Shown: piece after piece, positions 53,600 through 61,939 of the stretch
Numbering within the stretch: position 1 is the stretch's first letter
Layout: every line of letters begins with the position of its first letter
NCBI RefSeq assembly: GCF_014696625.1
Contig: NZ_JACJQL010000002.1
Coordinates: 1-64,000, forward strand
DNA length: 64,000 bases
Origin: Nostoc parmelioides FACHB-3921
GTDB taxonomy: Bacteria > Cyanobacteriota > Cyanobacteriia > Cyanobacteriales > Nostocaceae
Direction of reading: 5' to 3'
Notes under the pieces: model-generated
Databases searched by the model: none
Told to the model about the DNA's origin: nothing
Seen by the model: only the letters and a program-made list of their open reading frames with translations
Program-made: the position numbers and the translations under genes

Positions 53600-54895
53600 C
53601 TAATTGGTATAAACCCTTGCATTTTCCTTTGCGTCTTTGCGCCTACCCTCCGGGTTCTGCGAAGCAGTATGCGTGAGAAATAAATCCCTCAAAACTCGCG
53701 TATTACGACAAATATCAAACTCAGACTCAATCAAACTCCTAGCCTGAGTAGACAACCTCACTCGCAAAGCTGGATCTTTCAGAAGTTTTCCAAGCGCAGT
53801 GGCTAATTCCTCCGCATCATATTGGGGGACAATCAACCCAGTCTCACCATCACACACAACTTCAGGGATACCCGTTACCACCGTACTTACACAGGGAGTT
53901 CCCAGAGCCATAGCTTCTAGTAAAACCGTAGGTAATCCATCCCGATTACCATCTTGACCAATCACATAAGGCGCAGCAAACACAGCCGCTTGTTGTACTA
54001 ATTGAAACACCTCATTTTGAGGACGAGGGCCGATAATTTCCACACAAGATTGCAATCCCAAATCTATAATTTGCCGACGCAAGGGAAACTCTAAAGAACC
54101 AGTACCCACAATTTGACACTGAAACTCATAATTTTTCTGCTTGAGAATTGCACAAGCATCAATGAGAACAGATAGACCTTTCTTCTCGATTAACCGACCA
54201 ACTGAGATAATTAATGGTGGGCGTTCCGCCGGAGAAGAATATTGTAATTGTCGTAAATCTAAACCGTTATAGATGCGTTGGACTTGGTTTGCAGCTAGGT
54301 TATATGTTTTTTGCAGATATTTGACATTGTAGTTACTGACAGTCACCACACTAGCCGCATCTTTTAGCTTCCGTTCCATGTCCGCAAATTCCACGCTTTC
54401 ATGAAAGATATCTTTAGCGTGAGCAGTGAAGGTATAGGGAACGCCTGTAAAGTGGGATGCTAGGCGAGCTACACTAGTGGCTACAGTCCCGAAATGAGCG
54501 TGTAAATGGGTGATACCTTTGAGCTTGACTTCTCGTGCTAACCATGTAGCTTGGTAGACAGTGCTGGCTTTTTCCCCTTGAGCAAATGCTAATTTTGACC
54601 AAAAATCAGGGATAACTTTACCCGCTTCTTGTAATTCCGCCCAGAAATAACTAGCGGCTGTAGGTGCAAGACTATTGAGTGAATCGCTCACCCGTCCTTG
54701 GAGTGGCTTGCGAATGTAAGTGACAGGTGCGCGCACTTGGGAAATAATATTTTGAAAGTGCGTGTCTGATGGTGGTCTTAAAGCGAAAATTTTGATATCT
54801 AAGCCAGCCGCTTCATGAGCTAAAATTTCATTGACGACAAAGGTTTCAGAATAGCGGGGATAACGTTTGAGGACGTAAGCGACGGACATGGGCAT
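53600..54895 (-). CDS. GT4-type glycosyltransferase with repeat-coded tail
   Basis: The protein has 431 residues. It has a GT-B retaining architecture: an N-terminal domain opening SVAYVLKRYPRYSETFVVNEIL, LHAHFGTVATSVARLASHF near 145, the donor domain with ISVGRLIEKKGLSVLIDAC near 240, and the catalytic block RDGLPTVLLEAMALGTPCVST near 320. It probably transfers a sugar onto an undecaprenyl- or lipid-linked glycan at the inner membrane. The last about 25 residues (from HTASQNPEGRRKDAKENAR) are encoded by a dispersed 'tttgcgtctttgcg' repeat, so the natural C-terminus probably lay near residue 405. It is the second GT of the leftward arm, after a heptad-rich gap. Confidence 0.88.
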   Translation of the reverse strand: MPMSVAYVLKRYPRYSETFVVNEILAHEAAGLDIKIFALRPPSDTHFQNIISQVRAPVTYIRKPLQGRVSDSLNSLAPTAASYFWAELQEAGKVIPDFWSKLAFAQGEKASTVYQATWLAREVKLKGITHLHAHFGTVATSVARLASHFTGVPYTFTAHAKDIFHESVEFADMERKLKDAASVVTVSNYNVKYLQKTYNLAANQVQRIYNGLDLRQLQYSSPAERPPLIISVGRLIEKKGLSVLIDACAILKQKNYEFQCQIVGTGSLEFPLRRQIIDLGLQSCVEIIGPRPQNEVFQLVQQAAVFAAPYVIGQDGNRDGLPTVLLEAMALGTPCVSTVVTGIPEVVCDGETGLIVPQYDAEELATALGKLLKDPALRVRLSTQARSLIESEFDICRNTRVLRDLFLTHTASQNPEGRRKDAKENARVYTN

Positions 54896-54907
54896 ATTTG
54901 TTAACGG

Positions 54908-54980
54908 ATGACTGTTGACTGATGACTGTTGACTGTTGGCTATTGACTGTTGGCTATTGACTGTTGACTGTTGACTGTTG
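54908..54980. repeat. TGTTGAC heptad array between GT genes
   Basis: This 73-base stretch consists of degenerate heptads (ctgttgactgatgactgttg and so on) between the COG4671-type GT gene and the next GT4 gene. It is the same heptad family as in mfd and near 19587, here in the reverse orientation. No gene or clear terminator structure is present. Confidence 0.85.
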
Positions 54981-54985
54981 ATTAT

Positions 54986-56257
54986 TTAAGAAGCTTTTGC
55001 GTGTGGGGGTTCTTGATGAGCAGACATGAGGATTTCATGGACGAATTGGGGAATGCGGGTTAGTCCTTTGAGATCGACGTATTTACGGACTGGTGGTGGC
55101 TCAATGTCAAGCTTTAGCCAGTCGGTTAATGCAGCCGATGTCAGTTTATCTGGGTGTAGGAAATCAATTAAGCCTAGTTCTTTTAATCGTTCAGCCCGAA
55201 TTAATTGTTCTTTTCGGGGTTTGACGCGGGGTAAAATGAGCGATCGCTTACCAAATGATAATAATTCGCAAGTGGTATTGTAACCACCCATTGCAATCAC
55301 CCGTTCGGCTTGGTGTAGTAACATTGTCGGCTCGGCTAAATATTCCAACACGCGCAAATTGTCACGTTGCGCTGCATAGTTGTGGAGTTTTTGCCTAAAT
55401 TCTCGCGGCATGAAGGGGCCTGTCAGGATTATACCATTCATTCCTGATGGTAGTTCCGCATGAGCAAAGGTTTCTGCTAACTGCGCTCCGTCTTGTCCAC
55501 CACCTACTAGGCACAATACTAGGCGTTCAGATGGTAGATTGAGGGATTTAAATGATTGAACTATATCTAAATTTAGATATTTGAGGCGGTTGCGTTGGTC
55601 AAGATAGCCTGTGTAGCGGAATTTGGCGGCGGTTTTTGGCTGGAGGTGATATTCTTTGGCTAGGTCATAGATGTTGCGATCGCCATACACCCAAACTTGA
55701 TCATAATATGTTTGAATCGCCTCTTCATTGGCTGCTCGTTTCCAATCTCGACGCACGGAAGCGGGTTCATCTAAGATATCGCGCAAACCTAGAATGCAGT
55801 GGGTTTTGCCTTCCCTACGCAAGTATTCTAAGGTGGGGTCTAGTTCTCTGACTGCGCCCCGTGGGACATTATCCACAATGAAGATATCAGGTTTAAAGGT
55901 TTTGATCGTTGCGAGGATAACTTGCGATCGCAATGCAATAATTTCTTGCAATGATAGATCCAATTTCCTGGCTTGATATTGCCCATCAATGTTTTTATGC
56001 AGAGCCGGAAGGGTCAAACAATCTACCCCTGGTGGTGTTGGTAAATTGCTGGCATCTTGAATGCCACTAATCATTAAAATATCAGTTTGTAGGGGTGAAA
56101 ATCCTAAAGTTTGAGCAATCAATAAATTACGGCGTTTGTGTCCTAATCCCATTGTGTCGTGGGAATACAACGCAATACGGCATTTGCGAGCCTCATGAGA
56201 CGTGATTCTAGCCGATGTTCTGGTGATTTTTCTAGAGTGGGGTAACAATTTGTTCAT
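54986..56257 (-). CDS. COG4671-type predicted glycosyltransferase
   Basis: The protein has 423 residues and is first in the leftward arm. It is a MurG-like GT-B protein: CRIALYSHDTMGLGHKRRNLLIAQTL near residue 26 is the N-terminal Gly-rich loop, and LVLCLVGGGQDGAQLAETF with the donor-site block AMGGYNTTCELLSFGKRSLILP marks the C-terminal domain. Members of COG4671 are uncharacterised glycosyltransferases, many in cyanobacteria. It is paralogous to the proteins at 56916-58136 and 58102-59265, which lie in the opposite arm. The start is the ATG at 56257. It is transcribed divergently from the right arm, with the Pho-box-like array in the shared promoter region. Confidence 0.85.
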   Translation of the reverse strand: MNKLLPHSRKITRTSARITSHEARKCRIALYSHDTMGLGHKRRNLLIAQTLGFSPLQTDILMISGIQDASNLPTPPGVDCLTLPALHKNIDGQYQARKLDLSLQEIIALRSQVILATIKTFKPDIFIVDNVPRGAVRELDPTLEYLRREGKTHCILGLRDILDEPASVRRDWKRAANEEAIQTYYDQVWVYGDRNIYDLAKEYHLQPKTAAKFRYTGYLDQRNRLKYLNLDIVQSFKSLNLPSERLVLCLVGGGQDGAQLAETFAHAELPSGMNGIILTGPFMPREFRQKLHNYAAQRDNLRVLEYLAEPTMLLHQAERVIAMGGYNTTCELLSFGKRSLILPRVKPRKEQLIRAERLKELGLIDFLHPDKLTSAALTDWLKLDIEPPPVRKYVDLKGLTRIPQFVHEILMSAHQEPPHAKAS

Positions 56258-56611
56258 TTGTACTCCTGACTAATTTTTAACACGGTATCTAATCTAGTTT
56301 TTATCTAGCAATCCGCAATGATTCATGGGAACACACTACATTGATGGCGTTGAGGACAGTCAACTACCCTTATACATATAAAAAATCAGCCATTAAGTAG
56401 AGATACTGAGGTACTAATTCAACAAGTTAAAAATAGTACTAACAGTAATTTATTTACCAATCAGCTTGGGGAGCAGAAATATAACAAATCTCGATGAATT
56501 ACAAGTAGAATATTGGTAGATTTATCTCTGCCTACAAACTACTTGATTGCTGATCTTTCTGCTCTTTAAATTGGCTGGTTTCTCTACATAAGAAATTGCT
56601 ACTGAGTCGTA

Positions 56612-56663
56612 ATTAACCTTCGCTTAATGTTAGTTTAACCAGCAGTTTATGAAACCTTAATGA
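56612..56663 (+). promoter_or_regulatory. Pho-box-like array of five 8-bp repeats
   Basis: The repeats ATTAACCT, CTTAATGT, TTTAACCA, GTTTATGA and CTTAATGA start at 56612, 56623, 56634, 56645 and 56656, exactly 11 bp apart with 3-bp spacers. The cyanobacterial Pho box recognised by SphR/PhoB is described as tandem 8-bp repeats with the consensus (C/T)TTAA(C/T)(C/T)(T/A) and 3-bp spacers. One repeat matches all eight positions and three match seven. The array lies about 250 bases upstream of the right arm and 355 bases from the left arm. Confidence 0.65.
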
Positions 56664-56793
56664 ATAAAAGATGAGAAACTTCTTATGAAAACATCTGTGG
56701 ATTTCAAGTATTGTCTGTTTGTTTTATTAAAAAATTATTGATATGTCCCTTGTCTGGGCAGTAAAAATACTTGTGTATCAGCTTAACAGCTTG

Positions 56794-56833
56794 ATGAGAA
56801 CCTTCTCATGAAAATTTCATAAGGAATTAATGT
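56794..56833 (+). promoter_or_regulatory. Second 11-bp-period array with inverted repeat
   Basis: The perfect 7-bp inverted repeat ATGAGAA-cc-TTCTCAT (56794-56809) is followed by TCTCATGA, TTTCATAA and ATTAATGT at 11-bp spacing (56804, 56815, 56826). The arrangement and sequence closely match 44671-44710 near the two-component genes. It lies about 85-120 bases upstream of the right-arm ATG. Confidence 0.45.
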
Positions 56834-56915
56834 AATTCAGTAATTATGTGTATTAGCAAGGGAACATCAAACGAATGTTTCTGCCATACATATTCCAACT
56901 TAATTGGTAACAATT

Positions 56916-58136
56916 ATGCGAATGCTGGTGTATTCCCATGACGCATACGGGCTTGGTAATATCCGCAGAATGTTAGCTATTTGCGAACATTTGCTGCAAG
57001 GAATCCCTGAACTCTCAATTTTGTTGCTTTCAGGTTCACCCATGTTACAGGGATTTCGTTTACCTAAAGGTCTAGATTACATCAAATTGCCTTGTTTGAA
57101 TAGAGGCTCAAGTGGTGAAGTTGCGGTAAAGTATTTGGGGATGGGGGTGGAAGAGACGGTAAGATTGCGATCGCAATTAATTCTCTCAGCTGCAATTAAC
57201 TTTCAACCAGACTTATTTCTGGTAGATAAAAAACCATACGGCCTTAAAAATGAATTAGCTGACACGATTCATTATTTTCATCACCAACTCCCTCAAAGCA
57301 AACTGGTGCTTTTACTGCGCGATATTCTTGACTCACCAGAAGTCACGATCGCTGATTGGCGCAAAAACGGCTACTATACAGCTATAGAAAGATTTTACCA
57401 TCAAGTTTTAATAGTTGGGACACCAGAAGTTTTTGATCCAGTAACAGAATATCAGTTCTGTCATGTCATCAACCGCAAAACTCGTTATTGCGGCTATATG
57501 GGACGTAAACCAGGACTAAAATCACCTAAACAGATTAGAAACGAATTGCAAGTATCACCAGAGGAGAAGTTGATTTTAGTAACTCCTGGTGGTGGTGAAG
57601 ATGGCTATGAATTAGTTGCTACTTATCTTGCTGCTATTAACTTATTAGCAGAAGCACATCGCTACAAAAGTTTGATTATTTCTGGCCCCGAAATGCCTAT
57701 AAATCAAAAACAAATGCTTCTTGAGTTAGCAGACAAGAATCCTCAAGTACAGGTGAGAGAATTTACAGACGATTTAATGAGTTATATCCAAGCAGCAGAT
57801 ACTATAGTTTCGATGGCTGGTTATAACACAGTTTGCGAGATTATATGTGCCAATAAACCTGCGGTCATCATCCCTCGTTCGCACCCATCTAAGGAGCAGT
57901 TAATTCGCGCTCAACGCATGGCTGAGTTAGGTTTGTTTTCAGTAATTACTCCAGAGAATTTACAGCCATCAACATTGCAAAAAGCTCTCGTTAATCATTT
58001 ACCTGTGTCTCCAGTCAACCTGAATATGGAGGGTTTGGATAAACTCAAATCTTACATTGCTTTGCTGTTAACTCAAACAAGTTGTGAACGGCTATTTAAC
58101 TATGAAAAAGATCATGTTTTATTGCCAGTACCTTAG
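56916..58136 (+). CDS. COG4671-type predicted glycosyltransferase (right arm, first)
   Basis: The protein has 406 residues from the ATG at 56916; a TTG at 56904 is in frame but less likely. Its N-terminal loop reads MLVYSHDAYGLGNIRRMLAI and the donor-site block SMAGYNTVCEIICANKPAVIIP, followed by PSKEQLIRAQRMAELGL. A Gly-rich motif (LVTPGGGEDGYELVATYL) corresponds to the Gly-rich donor loop. It is a paralogue of the left-arm protein at 54986-56257 and of the next gene. It is the first gene of the right arm and lies behind the Pho-box-like array. Its stop overlaps the next gene by 35 bases. The substrate is unknown, probably a lipid-linked sugar. Confidence 0.85.
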   Translation: MRMLVYSHDAYGLGNIRRMLAICEHLLQGIPELSILLLSGSPMLQGFRLPKGLDYIKLPCLNRGSSGEVAVKYLGMGVEETVRLRSQLILSAAINFQPDLFLVDKKPYGLKNELADTIHYFHHQLPQSKLVLLLRDILDSPEVTIADWRKNGYYTAIERFYHQVLIVGTPEVFDPVTEYQFCHVINRKTRYCGYMGRKPGLKSPKQIRNELQVSPEEKLILVTPGGGEDGYELVATYLAAINLLAEAHRYKSLIISGPEMPINQKQMLLELADKNPQVQVREFTDDLMSYIQAADTIVSMAGYNTVCEIICANKPAVIIPRSHPSKEQLIRAQRMAELGLFSVITPENLQPSTLQKALVNHLPVSPVNLNMEGLDKLKSYIALLLTQTSCERLFNYEKDHVLLPVP

Positions 58137-59265
58137 CGGTATTGGGCATTTAGTTAGAAGCACAGAAATAGTGAGGAGTTTAGTTAAGGATTTTCAGGTT
58201 TATTTTATTAATGGTGGGCCTGTAATTACCGATTTTGAAATGCCACCACAAGTAGAGTTAATTAGATTACCTGCACTTTGGTTAGAAGATGGTAATTTTA
58301 GAGTTGAGGATACTTGTAATGATGTGGCAGCAGTTAAGGAGAAGCGAAAAAATCTCTTGATTTCTGAATTTGATAGAATTAAACCAGATTATTTAATCAC
58401 TGAATTTTTTCCCTTTGGTAGACATAAATTATTGTTTGAATTACTGCCTTTAATGGAGCATATCAAAACTACCAGTCCTAGAACGAAACTCATTTCTAGT
58501 TTACGTGATGTGATTGGTAAGGACAGTGACACGGAGGAAACGGCAGTTATTTGCCATTTAATGAATCGTTATTTTGATCTGTTGCTATTCCATGCTGACC
58601 CTAATTTCCAAAAATTTTCTGAGAGCTTTAGTGACTACCAATATATCAAAAGCGAAGTTGTTCATACGGGATTTGTCACCCAATCCCCAACAGTTAATAT
58701 CAATGATGCCCATCAATTATGGGGTGACGTAAACGTAGAAACAGCAAAAATTATAGTTAGCGTTGGTGGTGGCAGAATTGGCTATGAGCTTTTGGAAACA
58801 GTGATAGCAGCAAGCTCTATTTTAGCTCCATTAAGACCGCATATCATCAAAATATTTACTGGCCCTTTTATGCCAGAAGCACAGGTAAATCAATTAAGAC
58901 AAATAGCAGGCGATCGCAGTCATATTCACATCGCTACATATACGTTACAATTGTTGGAATACATGAAAACGGCAGATATTTCTTTAAGCTTAAGTGGCTA
59001 TAACACCACCATGAATATTCTGAGTACAGGTGTGCGTGCCATTGTTGTTCCCATTGGGCATGAACAGCAAGATAAAGAACAGTTATTGCGGACTCAAAAA
59101 TTAGAGAAGCTAGGAATTGTTGATTCTATTCTTCCACAAAATTTAACAGCATCTAATTTAGCTGAAAAAATCATCATCTGTTTAAACAAAAATAGACCTG
59201 TACATCAATCTCAATTTAACCTGAATGGTGCAGAAGCCACTGCTAATTATCTCAAAACTTTTTAA
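58102..59265 (+). CDS. COG4671-type predicted glycosyltransferase (right arm, second)
   Basis: The protein has 387 residues. Its start at the ATG at 58102 lies inside the preceding gene, giving a 35-base overlap; a GTG at 58084 is also in frame but less likely. The N-terminal loop KIMFYCQYLSGIGHLVRSTEIV and donor block SLSGYNTTMNILSTGVRAIVVP match the COG4671 family. It diverges from the other two copies more than they do from each other in the loops I can see. Overlapping genes imply coupled translation, so this protein and the one before it are likely partners acting in sequence on the same glycan. Confidence 0.83.
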   Translation: MKKIMFYCQYLSGIGHLVRSTEIVRSLVKDFQVYFINGGPVITDFEMPPQVELIRLPALWLEDGNFRVEDTCNDVAAVKEKRKNLLISEFDRIKPDYLITEFFPFGRHKLLFELLPLMEHIKTTSPRTKLISSLRDVIGKDSDTEETAVICHLMNRYFDLLLFHADPNFQKFSESFSDYQYIKSEVVHTGFVTQSPTVNINDAHQLWGDVNVETAKIIVSVGGGRIGYELLETVIAASSILAPLRPHIIKIFTGPFMPEAQVNQLRQIAGDRSHIHIATYTLQLLEYMKTADISLSLSGYNTTMNILSTGVRAIVVPIGHEQQDKEQLLRTQKLEKLGIVDSILPQNLTASNLAEKIIICLNKNRPVHQSQFNLNGAEATANYLKTF

Positions 59266-59355
59266 AAACAAACGAAAAAGCCACAACTTTGCAGCTTGAT
59301 AGAAGCTGGGGATTTAAACCCCCTAAATTTTGTTAACAAAGGAGAGAGATAATTA

Positions 59356-61203
59356 ATGGGTCAGCGTGCCAAAGAAAAGGAATTAAAGGGTGTTATTCCG
59401 GGAATCTTGCGGATATTAGATAAATTTTCGCCTTATATTCGTCAACAAAAACTTTTAATAGCTGGTTCTTTTTTGGCACTCTTATTGGAAACTGGCTTAC
59501 GTTTGCTGGAACCTTGGCCTTTAAAATATGTTTTTGATTACATCCTTATCCCTGCTCACAATAACAATACAAATCTTACTCATACTTATGGATTGAGTCC
59601 AGTTGTATTATTAACTCTATCGGCTGTAGGTATTGTAGTTATTTCTGGGGTGGGTAGCATTGCTGCATATATCAGCACTTACGGAATGTCTTTGGCTGTG
59701 GTGCGGGTGTTGTCCACAGTACGGGCTAATGTTTTCCATCATTTACAGCATCTTTCTTTATCTTTTCACCAAAAATCTAAGAGTGGGGATTTAATCACCC
59801 GTGTCACCGCCGATATTGAAAAGATGCGGACTGTGACGGTGAAAACAGCCTTACCTTTATTTACCAATACATTCTCGTTGGTGGGGATGTTGGGGATTAT
59901 GTTTTGGCTAAATTGGGAACTGGCGTTAGTAGTGACGGCGATTTTCCCATTGTTATTTTTGTTGACTAGTCAGATGATTAGCCGCATTCGTAAGTTTGCC
60001 AAAAAACATCGTGATTCTGAAGGTGTTTTAGCCGCAACCACTGGCGAAACTATGGGTGCTATTAAGGTGGTGCAAGTCTTATCTCTTCAGGAAATGCTAC
60101 ACAGCGTTTTCTCAACTCAAAATCAAAAGAGTTTAGATGAAGCAATCGAATCTCTGAGACTTTCAGCCGCACTAGAAAGGGCTGTACAAATTTTAATGGC
60201 AATTATCATTGCTGTGGTGTTGTGGCGTGGTTCTCATGTGGTGCTACACAAGGAACTTACACCAGGGGAACTGTTGGTATTTATGACATATCTGCGAAAT
60301 GCTTTTGAACCGATGCGGAAACTCTCCAATCAAATCGGCCAAATCGCTAAAGCCACCGCTTCCGGTGAACGAGTAGTAGAAATTCTGGATTATGAACCCA
60401 ATGTACAAGATTTACCAGGGGCAAAACCAGCCCATCCTTTTTTTGGTGCAGTGCGGTTTGAAAATGTTTTCTTTGGCTATGATACAGGGAAAGATATTTT
60501 AAAAAATATTAGCTTGACTGTGCAACCGGGACAGCAAATTGCCTTAGTAGGGGCTTCCGGTGGCGGTAAATCAACGCTTCTCAGTTTAATATTACGGCTT
60601 TATGACCCAGAAGCTGGGCGGATTTTAATCGATGGTCAAGACATCCGCGAATATACCCTGAATTCTCTACGCCAGCAAATCAGTGTGGTTTTACAAGAGA
60701 GTGTGTTATTTGCAGTTAGTGTCAGGGAAAATATCGCCTATGGGAAATTGGGTGCTACTGATAAGGAAGTGGAAAAAGCTGCACGTCTAGCTAATGCTCA
60801 CGAATTTATCATGAATTTACCCCAAGGTTACGATACTATTTTGGGCGATCGCGGTGGTACACTATCAGGAGGACAAAGACAAAGAATTGCGATCGCTCGT
60901 GCTGCAATACGACAAGCACCGATAGTAATTCTGGATGAACCCACCACAGGTTTAGATAAAAAGAGTGAATATATAGTCAATTCTGCACTCGCCAAATTAA
61001 CCGAGGGGCGGACAACCTTTATTATTTCCCACAACCTCAAGGCGGTAGAAAACGCAGACATAATTCTCTACGTCGAGGGCGGAAGCATTTTAGAACAGGG
61101 TACTCACCCAGAATTGATGCGTTTGGGTGGTTACTACGCCACTTTATATCAAATACAAGGCATTGTCGAACCAGAAGGAGATATCTATGCAGTTGAGGCT
61201 TGA
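59356..61203 (+). CDS. ABC exporter of the right arm
   Basis: The protein has 615 residues. It has an N-terminal six-helix exporter domain, including the LRLLEPWPLKYVFDYI block shared with the left-arm exporter. The ATPase carries Walker A GASGGGKST, signature LSGGQRQRIAIARA, Walker B IVILDEPTTGLD and switch His in IISHNLK. It works as a dimer, probably exporting the glycolipid or lipid-linked polysaccharide built by the surrounding enzymes. The ATG at 59356 has a ggagag Shine-Dalgarno sequence just upstream. The last 17 bases overlap the histidine phosphatase gene. Confidence 0.93.
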   Translation: MGQRAKEKELKGVIPGILRILDKFSPYIRQQKLLIAGSFLALLLETGLRLLEPWPLKYVFDYILIPAHNNNTNLTHTYGLSPVVLLTLSAVGIVVISGVGSIAAYISTYGMSLAVVRVLSTVRANVFHHLQHLSLSFHQKSKSGDLITRVTADIEKMRTVTVKTALPLFTNTFSLVGMLGIMFWLNWELALVVTAIFPLLFLLTSQMISRIRKFAKKHRDSEGVLAATTGETMGAIKVVQVLSLQEMLHSVFSTQNQKSLDEAIESLRLSAALERAVQILMAIIIAVVLWRGSHVVLHKELTPGELLVFMTYLRNAFEPMRKLSNQIGQIAKATASGERVVEILDYEPNVQDLPGAKPAHPFFGAVRFENVFFGYDTGKDILKNISLTVQPGQQIALVGASGGGKSTLLSLILRLYDPEAGRILIDGQDIREYTLNSLRQQISVVLQESVLFAVSVRENIAYGKLGATDKEVEKAARLANAHEFIMNLPQGYDTILGDRGGTLSGGQRQRIAIARAAIRQAPIVILDEPTTGLDKKSEYIVNSALAKLTEGRTTFIISHNLKAVENADIILYVEGGSILEQGTHPELMRLGGYYATLYQIQGIVEPEGDIYAVEA

Positions 61204-61939
61204 AGAATCCTCAGGAACTCGCGTGATTTTGTTACGCCACGGAGAGAGTACGTTTAATGCTTTGGGATTATATCAAGGTAGTAGTGATGAGTCAGTATTA
61301 ACAGAAGTTGGGCGTAGGGATGCGCGAATTACAGGGGAATTTCTCAAGGGAATATGTTTTGATGCTGTTTATGTTAGTTCACTCAAGCGGGCGCAGGAAA
61401 CCGCTAAAGAAATTTTAGAGGTAATTAATTTTCCCAAAAATGCAGTTTTTATCGATGAAAAATTAAGAGAAAATGATATGCCTGCTTGGGAAGGATTAGC
61501 ATTTCAATATGTACGGGAAATATTCCCTGAAGCGTATCAACTTTGGAAACAGCGCCCGCATGAATTTTGGATGCAGGTAGATAATGAAACACGGTTTTAT
61601 CCGGCGCTGAATTTATATCAACGGGTACAACAATTCTGGCAAGAAGTACTACCAAACAACGTAGGTAAAACTGTGTTGGTAGTTGCACATGGGGGGACAA
61701 ATCGAGCTTTGATTGGGACTGCTTTGGGGATAAGTCCTGAGTTTTATCATTCTCTTCAACAGTCAAATTGTGGGATTAGTATTCTTAATTTTCCTGATGG
61801 TTCTTTGGCTTCGGGACAGTTAGAGGTGATGAATTTGAATTATCATTTGGATTTTTTGAGGAAGGAGGAGAAAGGCAGGATTTTTAAACGCAAAGTATCG
61901 CGGAGGTTTACGCGGAGTGACGCGGAGGTTTTACTATGA
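61187..61939 (+). CDS. Histidine phosphatase family protein (phosphoglycerate-mutase-like)
   Basis: The protein has 250 residues. The ATG at 61187 follows a strong Shine-Dalgarno (agaaggagatatct directly upstream, within the last codons of the ABC gene); longer frames upstream would overlap that gene further. The catalytic phospho-His motif LLRHGESTFNALGLYQG with His18, and the second catalytic His in VVAHGGTNRALIG, are intact, so it is probably active. It may dephosphorylate a sugar phosphate or lipid intermediate of the glycan pathway. Residues about 235-250 are encoded by a dispersed repeat (acgcggagtgacgcggagg at 61908-61926) and are probably a recent extension. Its stop overlaps the next ATG (ATGA). 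Confidence 0.88.
   Translation: MQLRLEESSGTRVILLRHGESTFNALGLYQGSSDESVLTEVGRRDARITGEFLKGICFDAVYVSSLKRAQETAKEILEVINFPKNAVFIDEKLRENDMPAWEGLAFQYVREIFPEAYQLWKQRPHEFWMQVDNETRFYPALNLYQRVQQFWQEVLPNNVGKTVLVVAHGGTNRALIGTALGISPEFYHSLQQSNCGISILNFPDGSLASGQLEVMNLNYHLDFLRKEEKGRIFKRKVSRRFTRSDAEVLL

Larger units (their letters stand above)
56258..56915. other. Divergent control region of the glycoconjugate locus
   Basis: This is a 658-base region between the two arms. From left to right: AT-rich DNA (56258-56600); a five-repeat 11-bp-period array resembling a Pho box (56612-56663); an imperfect ATGAGAA-N2-TTCTTAT copy (56671); a second inverted motif and 11-bp-period array (56794-56833); then the right arm's leader. 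No open frame or RNA gene is seen. The region therefore has more regulatory structure than any other spacer in the window. Confidence 0.7.
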
